The notes under the pieces are model-generated. The model searched no databases, was not told where the DNA came from, and was given only the letters and a program-made list of their open reading frames with translations. From the NCBI RefSeq assembly GCF_040706615.1, contig NZ_JAPDRF010000001.1, positions 310,001 to 374,000 on the forward strand: DNA of 64,000 nucleotides. The letters run 5' to 3'. The stretch comes from Lentisalinibacter sediminis. GTDB taxonomy: Bacteria > Pseudomonadota > Gammaproteobacteria > Steroidobacterales > Woeseiaceae. Numbering within the stretch: the stretch's first letter is position 1; the number at the start of each line of letters is the position of its first letter. The position numbers and the translations under genes are program-made. Shown here piece after piece: positions 25,780 to 34,741 of the stretch.

Positions 25780-26964
25780 TCAGGAGGCAGCGCGCCGTCG
25801 GTGGGCGGCCAGGCGCGCCCCGTCTCCGGCTGCTTCATGGACCCGATCGCGGGTCATTGCGTGGGCCGTGCGGATTCGCCCGCCGCCGAGGCAGACCTCG
25901 CCCCGATAGAACACCACGAACTGCCCGGGCGCGACCGCGCGCTGGGGTGAGTCGAACCATACCTCCAGCTGGTCCCCGCTGCCCCGGCGCACCCTGCAGG
26001 CCTGGTCGGCCTGGCGGTAGCGCACCTTCGCGTTGCAGGTCAGGGTACCGCCGTCGGCCAGCTCCGCCGGCGGGCCGCCGATCCAGTGCACCGAGGCGGT
26101 GCTCAGGGCTTCGCTGTAGAGCAGCGGGTGATCCGAGCCCTGGACGGCCACGAGGGTATTGGCGGCGAAGTCCCGGACGGCGACGTACCAGGGCGCGTTG
26201 CCGGCCTCGCGCAGTCCGCCGATGCCGAGGCCCTGCCGCTGGCCCGGGGTGTAGTAGGCGAGGCCGTGGTGGCGGCCGATCTCGCGGCCGGCCTCGTCCA
26301 CGATGGGGCCGGGCTCCGCGGCGACGTAGCGGGACAGGAACTCCCGGAACGGGCGCTCGCCGATGAAGCAGATGCCGGTGCTGTCGCGCTTGTCGTGGGT
26401 GGGCAGGCCGTGGTCCCGGGCGACGCGGCGCACCTCGGTCTTGGTCAGCGCTCCCAGCGGGAACAGCGTTTCAGCGAGGGCCTCCGCCGCCACCTGGTGC
26501 AGGAAGTAGCTCTGGTCCTTGCCGGCATCGGCGCCCTTCAGCAGCCGGGGCGAATCGCCGTGCTCCACCCGGGCGTAGTGGCCGGTGGCGATCAGCTCCG
26601 CACCCAGCCGCCGGGCGTACTGACGGAACACGCCGAACTTGATCTCGCGGTTGCAGAGGACGTCCGGGTTCGGCGTGTAGCCCGCCCGGTAGTCGGCGAG
26701 GAAATCCTCGAATACGCGCTCGCGGTATTCCGGCGCGAAGTTGACGTGGTGCAGAGGGATGCCGAGATGCTGGCACACCCGCCGCGCGTCCTGCAGTTCC
26801 TCCGCCGCGCTGCAGTAGCCTTCCTCGTCCTCGTCCCAGTTGGTCATGTGCAGCGCGTGCACCTCGCAGCCCTGCTGCAGGAGCAACAGCGCGGCCACCG
26901 AGGAGTCCACGCCGCCGGACAGCCCCACGACCACCCGTCGGCCCTTTTGTGCCGTTTCCGTCAT
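25780..26964 (-). CDS. mnmA: tRNA-specific 2-thiouridylase MnmA
   Basis: MnmA adds sulfur to U34 of tRNA-Lys, -Glu and -Gln. The 394-residue product starts MTETAQKG. It has the PP-loop VVVGLSGGVDSSVAA, the catalytic cysteines in NPDVLCNREIKF and DSTGICFIGERPF, and the GYYTPGQRQGLGIGG-like segment. The ATG at 26964 is chosen because it opens the PP-loop domain; the frame continues upstream into the NUDIX gene. In E. coli the order is nudJ-mnmA-hflD-purB. Here the NUDIX gene still precedes mnmA, but hflD is missing and purB lies upstream. Confidence 0.96.
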   Translation of the reverse strand: MTETAQKGRRVVVGLSGGVDSSVAALLLLQQGCEVHALHMTNWDEDEEGYCSAAEELQDARRVCQHLGIPLHHVNFAPEYRERVFEDFLADYRAGYTPNPDVLCNREIKFGVFRQYARRLGAELIATGHYARVEHGDSPRLLKGADAGKDQSYFLHQVAAEALAETLFPLGALTKTEVRRVARDHGLPTHDKRDSTGICFIGERPFREFLSRYVAAEPGPIVDEAGREIGRHHGLAYYTPGQRQGLGIGGLREAGNAPWYVAVRDFAANTLVAVQGSDHPLLYSEALSTASVHWIGGPPAELADGGTLTCNAKVRYRQADQACRVRRGSGDQLEVWFDSPQRAVAPGQFVVFYRGEVCLGGGRIRTAHAMTRDRVHEAAGDGARLAAHRRRAAS

Positions 26965-27007
26965 GGCGTGGATTCTACCGCGGCGCCCGCTGCGCGGGCG
27001 AGGCGGC

Positions 27008-27517
27008 TCAAACGGAGGCGGCGATGCGCGTGACCCGTTCCAGGTTCTCGGGCAGCGGCCGCAGCGGCGCGAGATCACCCGGTGCCAGCCGCACCCCGGC
27101 CAGGTAGTCGTCGATGCAGCGCAGGACCATGGGCGAGCGCACGCGGTCGACTCGCGCGGCGATCTCGGCGCGGCTCATCCAGTGAGTGCGGACGATGACC
27201 TCGTCGAGCGAGCGGCACGGGTCGCGAGCGGTGCAACCGCCGGTGAATGCGATGCGCAGGTAGTGGCGGCCGTTATCCGGATGGCGCCACTGATACATGC
27301 CGATGAGTTCCCGCGGCATGAATCCGCGGCCGGTTTCCTCCAGCATCTCGCGCACCACTGCGTGCTCGAGGCTCTCGCCGTGCTCCAGATGTCCGGAGGG
27401 CTGGTTGAAGACGATCTCGCCGTGGGCGTGCTCCTCCACCATGAGGAAGCGCCCGTCGCGCTCGACCACGGCTGCCACCGTGAGGTCGGTCTCGATGCCG
27501 GCCGGCGCGCCGCTCAT
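27008..27517 (-). CDS. nudJ: NUDIX hydrolase, NudJ-like phosphatase
   Basis: NudJ-type enzymes hydrolyse HMP-pyrophosphate and nucleoside triphosphates. The 169-residue product carries a Nudix box within GHLEHGESLEHAVVREM and the following LEETG, flanked by the strands TVAAVVERDGRFLMVEE and YLRIAFTGGC. The start chosen is the ATG just after the stop of the upstream unknown gene, which gives normal family length. Position immediately upstream of mnmA matches E. coli nudJ-mnmA. Substrate is inferred from context only. Confidence 0.88.
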   Translation of the reverse strand: MSGAPAGIETDLTVAAVVERDGRFLMVEEHAHGEIVFNQPSGHLEHGESLEHAVVREMLEETGRGFMPRELIGMYQWRHPDNGRHYLRIAFTGGCTARDPCRSLDEVIVRTHWMSRAEIAARVDRVRSPMVLRCIDDYLAGVRLAPGDLAPLRPLPENLERVTRIAASV

Positions 27518-27518
27518 G

Positions 27519-28019
27519 TCAGATATTGAGCCGGCGGAATTCGTGCTCCACCTCGCTCGCATGCCAGATTTCGTCGAAGGTGGTGAGGTACATGTCGGTG
27601 ACCGCGGGTACATTGTGGTCGACGATGCCCTCCCAGCGCGTGGCATCCAGCCGGTAGACGATGCCGCCGCCGTCGGCGATGCAATAGGCCTCGCGATGAC
27701 TGCGATAGTCCTCGCGCACGTGGCGGAACTCGATGAAGCTGTTGAGCCGGCGGCCGAGGGCGACGAAGCGGTTGCCGTTCTTGATGGCCCGTGAGGGGTC
27801 CGCGATCAGTACGCGCACCCGGGCATAGGCGCGGGACAGGATCAGCCGCTTGATGACCTCCAGGAAGTCCAGGTCGTCGTAGATGCCGGGTTCGAGGTCG
27901 TGGGTGAAAATGGCGAGGCTGCGATTGGCGGTCTTGGCGATATCGACCGCCGCCCGGCGCATCTCCTCCCGGGTGGAGATGACGCGCCGTTCGTGCTCTT
28001 TCGCCTTCTTCTCGCTCAT
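27519..28019 (-). CDS. Conserved protein of unknown function upstream of nudJ
   Basis: The 166-residue product has no signal peptide or membrane helix. It begins with a charged helix (KKAKEHERRVISTREEMRRA). Segments LAIFTHDLEPGIYDD, RVRVLIADPSRAIKNG and EFRHVREDYRSHREAYCIAD follow, reminiscent in order of a phospholipase-D-like strand pattern in which a DNA- or phosphate-binding fold is kept without the HKD motif. It may correspond to a small conserved gammaproteobacterial family (possibly DUF7931), which cannot be checked here. It is one base away from nudJ on the same strand, so the two are probably co-translated. Confidence 0.7.
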   Translation of the reverse strand: MSEKKAKEHERRVISTREEMRRAAVDIAKTANRSLAIFTHDLEPGIYDDLDFLEVIKRLILSRAYARVRVLIADPSRAIKNGNRFVALGRRLNSFIEFRHVREDYRSHREAYCIADGGGIVYRLDATRWEGIVDHNVPAVTDMYLTTFDEIWHASEVEHEFRRLNI

Positions 28020-28188
28020 CCTTGGAAGGTCCGCTGGCTGATGGATTGCGGTCGCCCGTCGGACGGATGATGTTAAGCGGGCGGATGCCGGCGACCGTGC
28101 CAACTGCGTCACGTTTTCGGGTTTGGAAGGCGCGATGAGAACGGTTCGCAGGCGATGGCAGGCGCGCTCCGGCGGCGCTGGAGCGCAA

Positions 28189-29346
28189 TCAGCCGGGCAG
28201 CGCCTCCAACAGCCCGTGGCGGGCCAGCAGGGAGAGCAGGCGTTCGCCCGCCTCGTCCGGCGGCGGGGAGATGGCGAGACCTTCGGCGCCCTCGGCACCG
28301 GCGAGCCGGCAGGCCAGTGGCCAGGCTGCTTCCGGCACCGGGAAGGACTCGCCGGCGGCGCAGAGAACAGGGCCCCCGCTGCCGCGGAAGCACGCCGACG
28401 GCGCGGCCCGGAGCGCCCGCCCGCCGGCCGCAGCGGTCACGATCGCGGCCGTCTCGGCCGGCGTCGCGGGTTGCGGGCGATGGCCCGGCTTCGGCAGGGT
28501 CACCAGGCGGCCGAGGGCTTCGGCGATATCGTCGTCGTCCACACCGGCCGCGTCGGACAGGGCGGCGCGGCAGCGGCGGACCGCGGCCGGGTGGATAACG
28601 CCGCCCCGGCACTCTGCGGGCGCCAGGTCGGGATCGGCGTAGCGTCGGTCCGGCTCGATCTTCCGGGCATCGAGGTCCAGGTACAGTGCCAGGTCGCGGA
28701 CGAGCGGCGCCTGCAGCCCCAGGGACCAGGTGGTGCAGAGCGTCTCGGCGACTCCGTGATGGCCGGCGCCCGGCGGCACGTAGAGCGCATCGCCAGGCCC
28801 GCAGACGAATTCCTCCTCCGCGCGGAAATCCGCCAGCAGCCGCAGCCCGGAGGTCGCCCGCGCCGGCTGGCCGCTGCCCAGTTGCCAGCGCCGCCGTCCC
28901 TCGCCCTGCAGCAGGAAAACGTCGTAGCTGTCCCGGTGCGGCCCCACGGAGCCGCCGGGGGCGGCCACGCTCGCCATGAGGTCGCCCATGCGCCAGGTCG
29001 GCAGGAAGCGTGGGGCCAGCAACAGGGAGCGCAGCTCCGGCAGATGACGGTCCAGGTCGTGGACCAGCAGCGTCCAGTCGGATGGGGGCAGGGCGGCGAG
29101 ATAGTCCGCCTCGAACGGACCGGTCTCGGCCCGGTAGCGAACGGTACCTCCCTGTCTTTCGGTGAACACGAGCCGGGATTCCACCTCGGGCTCGCACGCC
29201 AGGCCCGCGAGTTCGTCGACGGTGAGCGGCGGGCGGAAGCCGGGCACGGCGTCGGCCAGGAACAGCGGACGCTTCTGCCAGCAGCGCGACAGGAAGTCGG
29301 CCGGGGTCAGGCCGCCGGGCAGTTGCAGCGCCGGCTGAACGGTCAT
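28189..29346 (-). CDS. roxA: JmjC-domain ribosomal protein arginine hydroxylase (RoxA/YcfD-like)
   Basis: RoxA is a 2-oxoglutarate/Fe(II) oxygenase that hydroxylates an arginine of ribosomal protein L16. The 385-residue product has the cupin/JmjC core (about residues 90-230). Iron ligands lie in GPHRDSYDVFLLQG (H-x-D) and PPGAGHHGVAETL (distal H). A helical dimerisation region and a C-terminal winged-helix-like part follow. The N-terminal FLSRCWQKRPLFLADAVPGF is typical of YcfD. It sits 11 bp downstream of purB on the same strand. Length and motifs agree with RoxA; the L16 target is taken from the family. Confidence 0.92.
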   Translation of the reverse strand: MTVQPALQLPGGLTPADFLSRCWQKRPLFLADAVPGFRPPLTVDELAGLACEPEVESRLVFTERQGGTVRYRAETGPFEADYLAALPPSDWTLLVHDLDRHLPELRSLLLAPRFLPTWRMGDLMASVAAPGGSVGPHRDSYDVFLLQGEGRRRWQLGSGQPARATSGLRLLADFRAEEEFVCGPGDALYVPPGAGHHGVAETLCTTWSLGLQAPLVRDLALYLDLDARKIEPDRRYADPDLAPAECRGGVIHPAAVRRCRAALSDAAGVDDDDIAEALGRLVTLPKPGHRPQPATPAETAAIVTAAAGGRALRAAPSACFRGSGGPVLCAAGESFPVPEAAWPLACRLAGAEGAEGLAISPPPDEAGERLLSLLARHGLLEALPG

Positions 29347-29357
29347 GTCGGGCGCCG

Positions 29358-30725
29358 TCAGCGGCAGCGGGCCAGGCTCTCCGCGAGTCCGGTGTAGGTC
29401 GACGGCGTCAGTGCGAGGAGGCGTTCTTTCTCCGCCTCGGGGATCTCCAGCGAGCGGATGAACGCGGCCATGGCGTCGCGGTCGATGCGCCGCCCGCGGG
29501 TCAGCGCCTTCAGCTTCTCGTAGGGCTCGTCGACGCCGTAGCGGCGCATCACCGTCTGCACGGCTTCGCCGAGCACCTCCCAGGCGCCTTCCAGGTCGGC
29601 GGCAATGCGCTCCGCATCGGCCTGCAGCTTGCCGAGTCCGCGGCGGGCCGACTCGATGGCGATCAGACTGTGCGCCAGCGCCACGCCGAGGTTGCGCAGC
29701 ACGGTGGAGTCGGTCAGGTCCCGCTGCCAGCGGGAGATCGGCAGCTTGTCGGCGAAGTGGCCGAGCAGGGCGTTGGCGACGCCCAGGTTGCCCTCGGCGT
29801 TCTCGAAGTCGATGGGGTTGATCTTGTGGGGCATGGTGGAGGAGCCCACCTCGCCCTCCACCCGACGCTGGCGGAAATAGCCGAGCGAGATGTAGCCCCA
29901 GACGTCCCGGCACAGGTCCGTGAGCACCGTGTTGTAGCGGCTCAGCGCATGGCAGTACTCGGCGATCCAGTCGTGGGGTTCGATCTGGGTGGTGAAGGCG
30001 TTCGGCGCGAGGCCGAGGGATTCCACGAAGCGCGCGGACAGCGCCGGCCAGTCCACGTCCGGATAGGCCGCCGCGTGTGCGTTGAAGTTGCCGACGGCGC
30101 CGTTGAACTTACCGCGGACCGCCACCTGCTGCAGGCCGCATCGCTGCAGGCGCAGGCGCTCGGCGACGTTGGCGATCTCCTTGCCCAGCGTGGTGGGGCT
30201 GGCCGTCTGGCCATGGGTGCGCGACAGCATGGCGAGGCCCGCGTGCTGGCGCGCCATGGCGTCGAGGGAGGCGCCGAGCTCGCGCATCGCCGGCAGCAGT
30301 ACGTCGTCGCGGCCGTGGCGCAGCATGAGCGCGTAGGCCAGGTTGTTCACGTCCTCGGAGGTGCAGCCGAAATGGACGAAGCCCCGCACCCGCGCCGCGT
30401 CGGCGCCCTCGCCCAGGCGCTCGCCGAGGAAATACTCGACGGCCTTAACGTCGTGGTTGGTGGTGGCCTCGATGGCCTTGATGCGGGCGGCGTCCTCGCC
30501 GGCGAAACCGTCGACGATGCGGTTCAGCATGTCCTTCAGGTGGCCGGGCAGCGGTGGCAGCTCGGTGATGGCCGGCTCATCCGCCAGGAACTGCAGCCAG
30601 CGGACTTCCACCAGCACCCGGAACCGGATCAGCCCGAATTCGCTGAAGACATCGCGCAGCGGCGCCGCCTTCGAGGCATAGCGGCCGTCGACGGGGGAGA
30701 TGGCGCGCAGCGTGGTCAGTTCCAT
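29358..30725 (-). CDS. purB: Adenylosuccinate lyase
   Basis: PurB cleaves SAICAR and adenylosuccinate in purine synthesis. The 455-residue product matches the E. coli-type PurB (456 residues). It begins MELTTLRAISPVDGRYAS, has the active-site histidine in SRTHGQTASPTTLGKE, and the superfamily signature GSSTMPHKINPIDFENAEG. It is divergent from fumC, a member of the same lyase superfamily, across a 150-bp gap that should hold both promoters, and is followed by roxA. Confidence 0.97.
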   Translation of the reverse strand: MELTTLRAISPVDGRYASKAAPLRDVFSEFGLIRFRVLVEVRWLQFLADEPAITELPPLPGHLKDMLNRIVDGFAGEDAARIKAIEATTNHDVKAVEYFLGERLGEGADAARVRGFVHFGCTSEDVNNLAYALMLRHGRDDVLLPAMRELGASLDAMARQHAGLAMLSRTHGQTASPTTLGKEIANVAERLRLQRCGLQQVAVRGKFNGAVGNFNAHAAAYPDVDWPALSARFVESLGLAPNAFTTQIEPHDWIAEYCHALSRYNTVLTDLCRDVWGYISLGYFRQRRVEGEVGSSTMPHKINPIDFENAEGNLGVANALLGHFADKLPISRWQRDLTDSTVLRNLGVALAHSLIAIESARRGLGKLQADAERIAADLEGAWEVLGEAVQTVMRRYGVDEPYEKLKALTRGRRIDRDAMAAFIRSLEIPEAEKERLLALTPSTYTGLAESLARCR

Positions 30726-30875
30726 ATTCGGTCAGCCGCTTTCTGTCCGCCGGGAGGCGGCCTGGACTTGGCTCGGCAAAGCGCGAATCATACACCACCG
30801 TGGACCCGGCCGGGACTGCCCCGGGCGGCCGCCGGGACCCGAACACTCCGTGACAGCAAAGGCGAGAGCCAGACG

Positions 30876-32264
30876 ATGACTGACAGCAAATTCCGCACCG
30901 AGAAAGACAGCATGGGCGAACTCCAGGTCCCGGCCGACGCGCTGTGGGGCGCACAGACCCAGCGCGCCGTGGACAACTTCCCGATCAGCGGTCTCACCAT
31001 GCCGCGCAGCTTCATCCGCGCGCTGGGCCTGGTGAAATGGGCGGCGGCGGGCGCCAACTCCGAACTGGGCCTGCTCACCGGCCCGCGGGCGGCAGCCATC
31101 CAGAAGGCGGCGGCGGCCGTGGCGGACGGGGAGCACGACGCGCACTTTCCCGTGGACGTGTTCCAGACCGGTTCGGGCACCTCATCCAACATGAATGCCA
31201 ACGAGGTGATCTCGCGCCTGGCGCGGCAGTACGGCGTGGAGGACATCCACCCGAACGACGACGTCAACATGGGCCAGAGTTCCAACGACGTCATCCCCAC
31301 CGCCATCCATGTGAGTGCCGCGCTGGACGTCACGGAGAGGCTGCTGCCGGCCCTGGAGCACCTGGCGGAGGTGCTCGGCGACAAGGCGAAGCAGAACGCG
31401 GACGTGGTGAAGACCGGCCGCACCCACCTCATGGATGCCATGCCGGTCACCCTCGGTCAGGAGCTGGACGCGTGGAAGACCCAGGTGGAGCACGGCGCCG
31501 ATCGCATCCGCGCCGTCATGCCCCGGCTCTGCGCGCTGGCCCAGGGCGGGACTGCCGTGGGCAGCGGCATCAATGCCCATCCGAAATTCGGCGCCAAGGT
31601 AGCCACGCTGCTGGCGGAGCGCACGGACGTGCCGTTCACGACTGCCGACTCCTGCTTCGAGGCGCTGTCCTGCCAGGACACGGCGGTGGAGCTCTCGGGG
31701 CAGCTGAAGGTGGTGGCCGTGAGCCTCATGAAGATCGCGAACGACCTGCGCTGGATGAACTCCGGACCGCTGGCCGGACTCGGCGAGATAGCGCTGCCGG
31801 CCCTGCAGCCGGGCTCGAGCATCATGCCCGGCAAGGTGAACCCGGTGATCCCGGAGGCGGTGGCCATGCTCTCGGCCCAGGTGATCGGCAACGACGCCAC
31901 CATCACGGTGGCCGGGCAGGCCGGCAACTTCCAGCTGAACGTGATGCTGCCCGTGATCGCCTACAACCTGCTGCAGAGCATCGAGGTGCTGGCGAATGGC
32001 GCCACCGTGCTCGCCGACCGGGCGGTGGCCGGTTTCTCCGTCAACCAGGACCGGCTGAACGAGGCGCTGGACCGCAACCCCATCCTGGTGACCGCGCTGA
32101 ATCCGGTGATCGGCTACGAGAAGGGCGCGGCCGTCGCCAAGAAGGCCTATGCCGAGGGCCGGCCCGTGAAGGACGTGGCCCGCGAGATGACCGATCTCAC
32201 GGACGAGGAGCTGGACCGGCTGCTCGACCCGGCGGACCTGACCCGGGGCGGCATCAAGCATTGA
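30876..32264 (+). CDS. fumC: Class II fumarate hydratase
   Basis: FumC hydrates fumarate to malate without an iron-sulfur cluster, so it is oxygen-stable. The 462-residue product has FQTGSGTSSNMNANEV, NMGQSSNDVIPTAIH, KTGRTHLMDAMPV and the signature GSSIMPGKVNPVIPE, all diagnostic. Its ATG follows a weak purine-rich GGCGAGAG. It is transcribed away from purB and lies four bases before a CoA pyrophosphatase gene, so the two probably share an mRNA. Confidence 0.97.
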   Translation: MTDSKFRTEKDSMGELQVPADALWGAQTQRAVDNFPISGLTMPRSFIRALGLVKWAAAGANSELGLLTGPRAAAIQKAAAAVADGEHDAHFPVDVFQTGSGTSSNMNANEVISRLARQYGVEDIHPNDDVNMGQSSNDVIPTAIHVSAALDVTERLLPALEHLAEVLGDKAKQNADVVKTGRTHLMDAMPVTLGQELDAWKTQVEHGADRIRAVMPRLCALAQGGTAVGSGINAHPKFGAKVATLLAERTDVPFTTADSCFEALSCQDTAVELSGQLKVVAVSLMKIANDLRWMNSGPLAGLGEIALPALQPGSSIMPGKVNPVIPEAVAMLSAQVIGNDATITVAGQAGNFQLNVMLPVIAYNLLQSIEVLANGATVLADRAVAGFSVNQDRLNEALDRNPILVTALNPVIGYEKGAAVAKKAYAEGRPVKDVAREMTDLTDEELDRLLDPADLTRGGIKH

Positions 32265-32268
32265 GACG

Positions 32269-32910
32269 ATGAGCATCAGCTCGCTGCGCGAGCGCATCCT
32301 GGCGGCGCTGGCGGACAGCGCCGCGCCCCGGGACCCGACGCTGGCGACTCCGCCCTCGGCCTACGGCGACGTGCCGGAGGGACTGCGCAAGCACTTCGCG
32401 GGTCGCAAGATGCCGGCCGGCGTCCTCATCGCGCTGCTCGCCCGCGGTGCGGACTATCACGTGTTGTTCACCCGGCGTTCACCGGACCTGCGCCATCATC
32501 CCGGCCAGGTGAGCTTCCCCGGCGGCCGCATGGAGCCGGAGGATCGGGACGTCACCGACGCCGCGTTGCGCGAGGCGGAGGAAGAGGTGGGCCTGCCCCG
32601 GAGCCACGTGCGCATCGCCGGCTACCTGGAGCCGCACCTCACCATCACCGGCTACGCGGTCACGCCGGTGGTCGGGCTGATCCACCAGGGTTTCCCGATC
32701 CGGCCCGACCCGGCTGAGGTGGAAGAAGCCTTCGAGGTGCCGCTCGATTTCCTCATGGACCGGCGCAACCTGCACCGGGCCTGGCGGGAGTTCGAGGGCA
32801 CCGAGATACCGGTGTATGAATACCGCTACGGCGGTCACCGGATCTGGGGCGCAACGGCGTCGATGCTGGTCACGCTGCATCACAAACTGGAACAGCATTT
32901 AAAACAATAG
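32269..32910 (+). CDS. nudL: NUDIX CoA pyrophosphatase
   Basis: This enzyme hydrolyses CoA and related nucleotides to phosphopantetheine and 3',5'-ADP. The 213-residue product has the family-specific motif LRHHPGQVSFPGGRMEPE, followed by the Nudix box AALREAEEEVGLP, and a later VTPVVGLIHQ strand. Both the CoA-specific (UPF0035-type) and Nudix signatures are intact. It is packed between fumC and mazG with gaps of four and three bases, forming a likely fumC-nudL-mazG transcript. Confidence 0.92.
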   Translation: MSISSLRERILAALADSAAPRDPTLATPPSAYGDVPEGLRKHFAGRKMPAGVLIALLARGADYHVLFTRRSPDLRHHPGQVSFPGGRMEPEDRDVTDAALREAEEEVGLPRSHVRIAGYLEPHLTITGYAVTPVVGLIHQGFPIRPDPAEVEEAFEVPLDFLMDRRNLHRAWREFEGTEIPVYEYRYGGHRIWGATASMLVTLHHKLEQHLKQ

Positions 32911-32913
32911 ATA

Positions 32914-33714
32914 ATGGCGAATATCTCGAAACTGCTTGATATCATGGCGCGGCTCCGGCACCCGGAGACCGGTTGCGAGTGGGACCGCCGCCAGACCTTC
33001 GCCACCATCGCGCCCTACACCATCGAGGAGGCCTACGAGGTGGCGGATGCGATCCATCGCGGCGACACCGAGGGTCTCAAGGACGAACTCGGCGACCTCC
33101 TGCTGCAGGTGGTTTTCCATGCCCGCATGGCCGAGGAGGCGGGCGACTTCGATTTCGACGACGTCGCCGGCGCCATCAGCGACAAGCTCGAGCGGCGCCA
33201 TCCGCACATCTTCGGCGACGGAGGGCCGGCCGACGAGGCCAGCGTGCGGCGCAACTGGGAGACCATCAAGGCGGCCGAGCGGGAGGAGCGCCACGGCACC
33301 TCCGTCAGCCTGCTGGACGGCATTCCCAAGGCCCTGCCGGCGCTGAAGCAGTCCCAGAAGCTGGCCGGCCGTGCGGCCGGGGCCGGCTTCGACTGGCCGG
33401 ACGCCGCGGGCGTGCGCTGCAAGATCGACGAGGAACTGGCGGAACTGGACCAGGAGCTCGAGGCAGGGCAGACGGAGCGCATCGAGGACGAGATCGGCGA
33501 CCTGTTCTTCTCGCTGGTGAACCTGGCCCGCCATGCGGGCGTCGATGCCGAGGCGGCGGCAGCGGCCGCCAACCGGAAGTTCGAGCGGCGCTTCCGGGCC
33601 CTGGAGGCCGAGGCGGCCGCACGGGGCGCTTCGGTGGCCGCGCTGGACGCCGGGGAGCTGGAAGAGCTCTGGCAGGCGGTCAAGACGGCGGAGGTGGCGT
33701 CCCGGGGCCGGTGA
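32914..33714 (+). CDS. mazG: Nucleoside triphosphate pyrophosphohydrolase MazG
   Basis: MazG hydrolyses NTPs and dNTPs to monophosphates, cleaning the nucleotide pool and affecting ppGpp levels. The 266-residue product has two tandem MazG domains (about 1-120 and 140-240). The first has LRHPETGCEWDRRQTFATI and the metal-binding EEAYEVADAI with DELGDLLLQVVFHA; the second has KIDEELAELDQE and IEDEIGDLFFSLVNLARH. Length is as in E. coli. It ends the fumC-nudL-mazG run. Confidence 0.95.
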   Translation: MANISKLLDIMARLRHPETGCEWDRRQTFATIAPYTIEEAYEVADAIHRGDTEGLKDELGDLLLQVVFHARMAEEAGDFDFDDVAGAISDKLERRHPHIFGDGGPADEASVRRNWETIKAAEREERHGTSVSLLDGIPKALPALKQSQKLAGRAAGAGFDWPDAAGVRCKIDEELAELDQELEAGQTERIEDEIGDLFFSLVNLARHAGVDAEAAAAAANRKFERRFRALEAEAAARGASVAALDAGELEELWQAVKTAEVASRGR

Positions 33715-33781
33715 GGCGCAAGCGAGCCGGCAGGCGGCGCTCATCGGGCCGGCCCCGGAAGGTGATCGTTGCGTTTCGCCA

Positions 33782-33816
33782 CGTTCAGGACCCGTTCAGC
33801 ACGGCCGGCCTATTCT
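33782..33816 (+). promoter_or_regulatory. PhoP/OmpR-type direct repeat and -10 box
   Basis: CGTTCAG occurs twice (33782-33788 and 33793-33799), starting 11 bp apart, the one-turn spacing bound by PhoP/OmpR-family dimers. Eleven bases after the second copy is TATTCT (33811-33816), a -10-like hexamer, so the repeat replaces the -35. It lies 67 bp before the glycine-zipper gene, upstream of a block that encodes a PhoP-like regulator. Confidence 0.55.
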
Positions 33817-33882
33817 CCTTCCCACACCCGGGAGAAACGGGTTTTCGAACCCGGGTGCTCATGGAAGCAGAAGGAGTCAGCC

Positions 33883-34572
33883 ATGTTCAATCGAAACCGA
33901 GTCCGCCGGATCAGTGGCAGCCGTCGCAGCAGCGCTGCGGCCGCGGTGACTGTTACGGCGACGGCCCTGATCGGTGGTGCCTTGCTGTCGGCGGGTCCTG
34001 CCCTGGCCGACCCCGGTCGGGACTGGCGCCCTGCACGCGACCATGGCGCCGGCTACGACTACGCCCGGGTGGTCGACGTCGACCCCATCGTCCGTCACGT
34101 GCGGGTGCGCACCCCGGTACGGGAATGCTGGGAGGAGACGCGCTATGACCGCTACGACGACCGTTACGACGAATACGGCCGCTACGACCGCCACGACAGG
34201 CCGCGCCGCGGCGAAGCCGGCGCCACCATTGCCGGCGGCATCATCGGAGGCGTGATCGGCCGTCAGTTCGGCGACGGAAAGGGTCGCGATGCGATGACCC
34301 TGGTCGGCACACTGGTGGGCGCCGCCATCGGTAACGAGCGCGCCAGTCGCGGCCGGGAATACGACGAGCGCTACGCCGACTACGGTGCGTACGAGCGGCA
34401 GTCGCGTCCGGTCACCCGCTGCGAGACCCGCTACCGCACGGATGCAGAAGAGCGGATCGACGGCTACCGGGTTACCTACCGCTACCGGGGTCAGACTTAC
34501 ACCACGCGCACAGACTATGACCCGGGCGACCGCATCCGGGTGCGGGTGGAAGTGGAACCCGTGCGCTACTGA
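33883..34572 (+). CDS. Glycine-zipper 2TM domain envelope protein
   Basis: The 229-residue product has an Arg-rich N-terminus and a signal peptide ending about residue 43 (SAGPALADP). A Tyr/Asp/Arg-rich repetitive segment follows (TRYDRYDDRYDEYGRYDRHD), then a glycine-zipper membrane-inserting region (GATIAGGIIGGVIGRQFGDG and LVGTLVGAAIGNERAS), and a C-terminal YRVTYRYRGQTYTTR domain. This is the 17-kDa surface-antigen/YMGG type of outer-membrane-associated protein. An AAGGAG lies seven bases before the ATG. A PhoP-type repeat precedes it, suggesting control by the two-component system encoded just downstream. Confidence 0.85.
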   Translation: MFNRNRVRRISGSRRSSAAAAVTVTATALIGGALLSAGPALADPGRDWRPARDHGAGYDYARVVDVDPIVRHVRVRTPVRECWEETRYDRYDDRYDEYGRYDRHDRPRRGEAGATIAGGIIGGVIGRQFGDGKGRDAMTLVGTLVGAAIGNERASRGREYDERYADYGAYERQSRPVTRCETRYRTDAEERIDGYRVTYRYRGQTYTTRTDYDPGDRIRVRVEVEPVRY

Positions 34573-34574
34573 GT

Positions 34575-34627
34575 CGGCGCACGGTAGCCGGCGCACGATT
34601 GGAGATCGCACGATCGCACGATCGGAC
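34575..34627. repeat. Short direct repeats before the PepSY gene
   Basis: CGGCGCACG occurs at 34575-34583 and 34589-34597. It is followed by three tandem 8-mers GATCGCAC, GATCGCAC and GATCGGAC (34604-34627). They lie right after the glycine-zipper stop and 115 bp before the PepSY gene. They could be a binding site or simple slippage repeats. Confidence 0.6.
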
Positions 34628-34741
34628 GGCGGGCTGCGGTGCCAGGGACGGCGCCGCGGTCCGGCGGGGCGTGATGCGCCGAATTACCAGCGCGTGCCGT
34701 GTCCCGTTGCAAAGCCCGTCGCCAGGGCCGAAAATCACATC

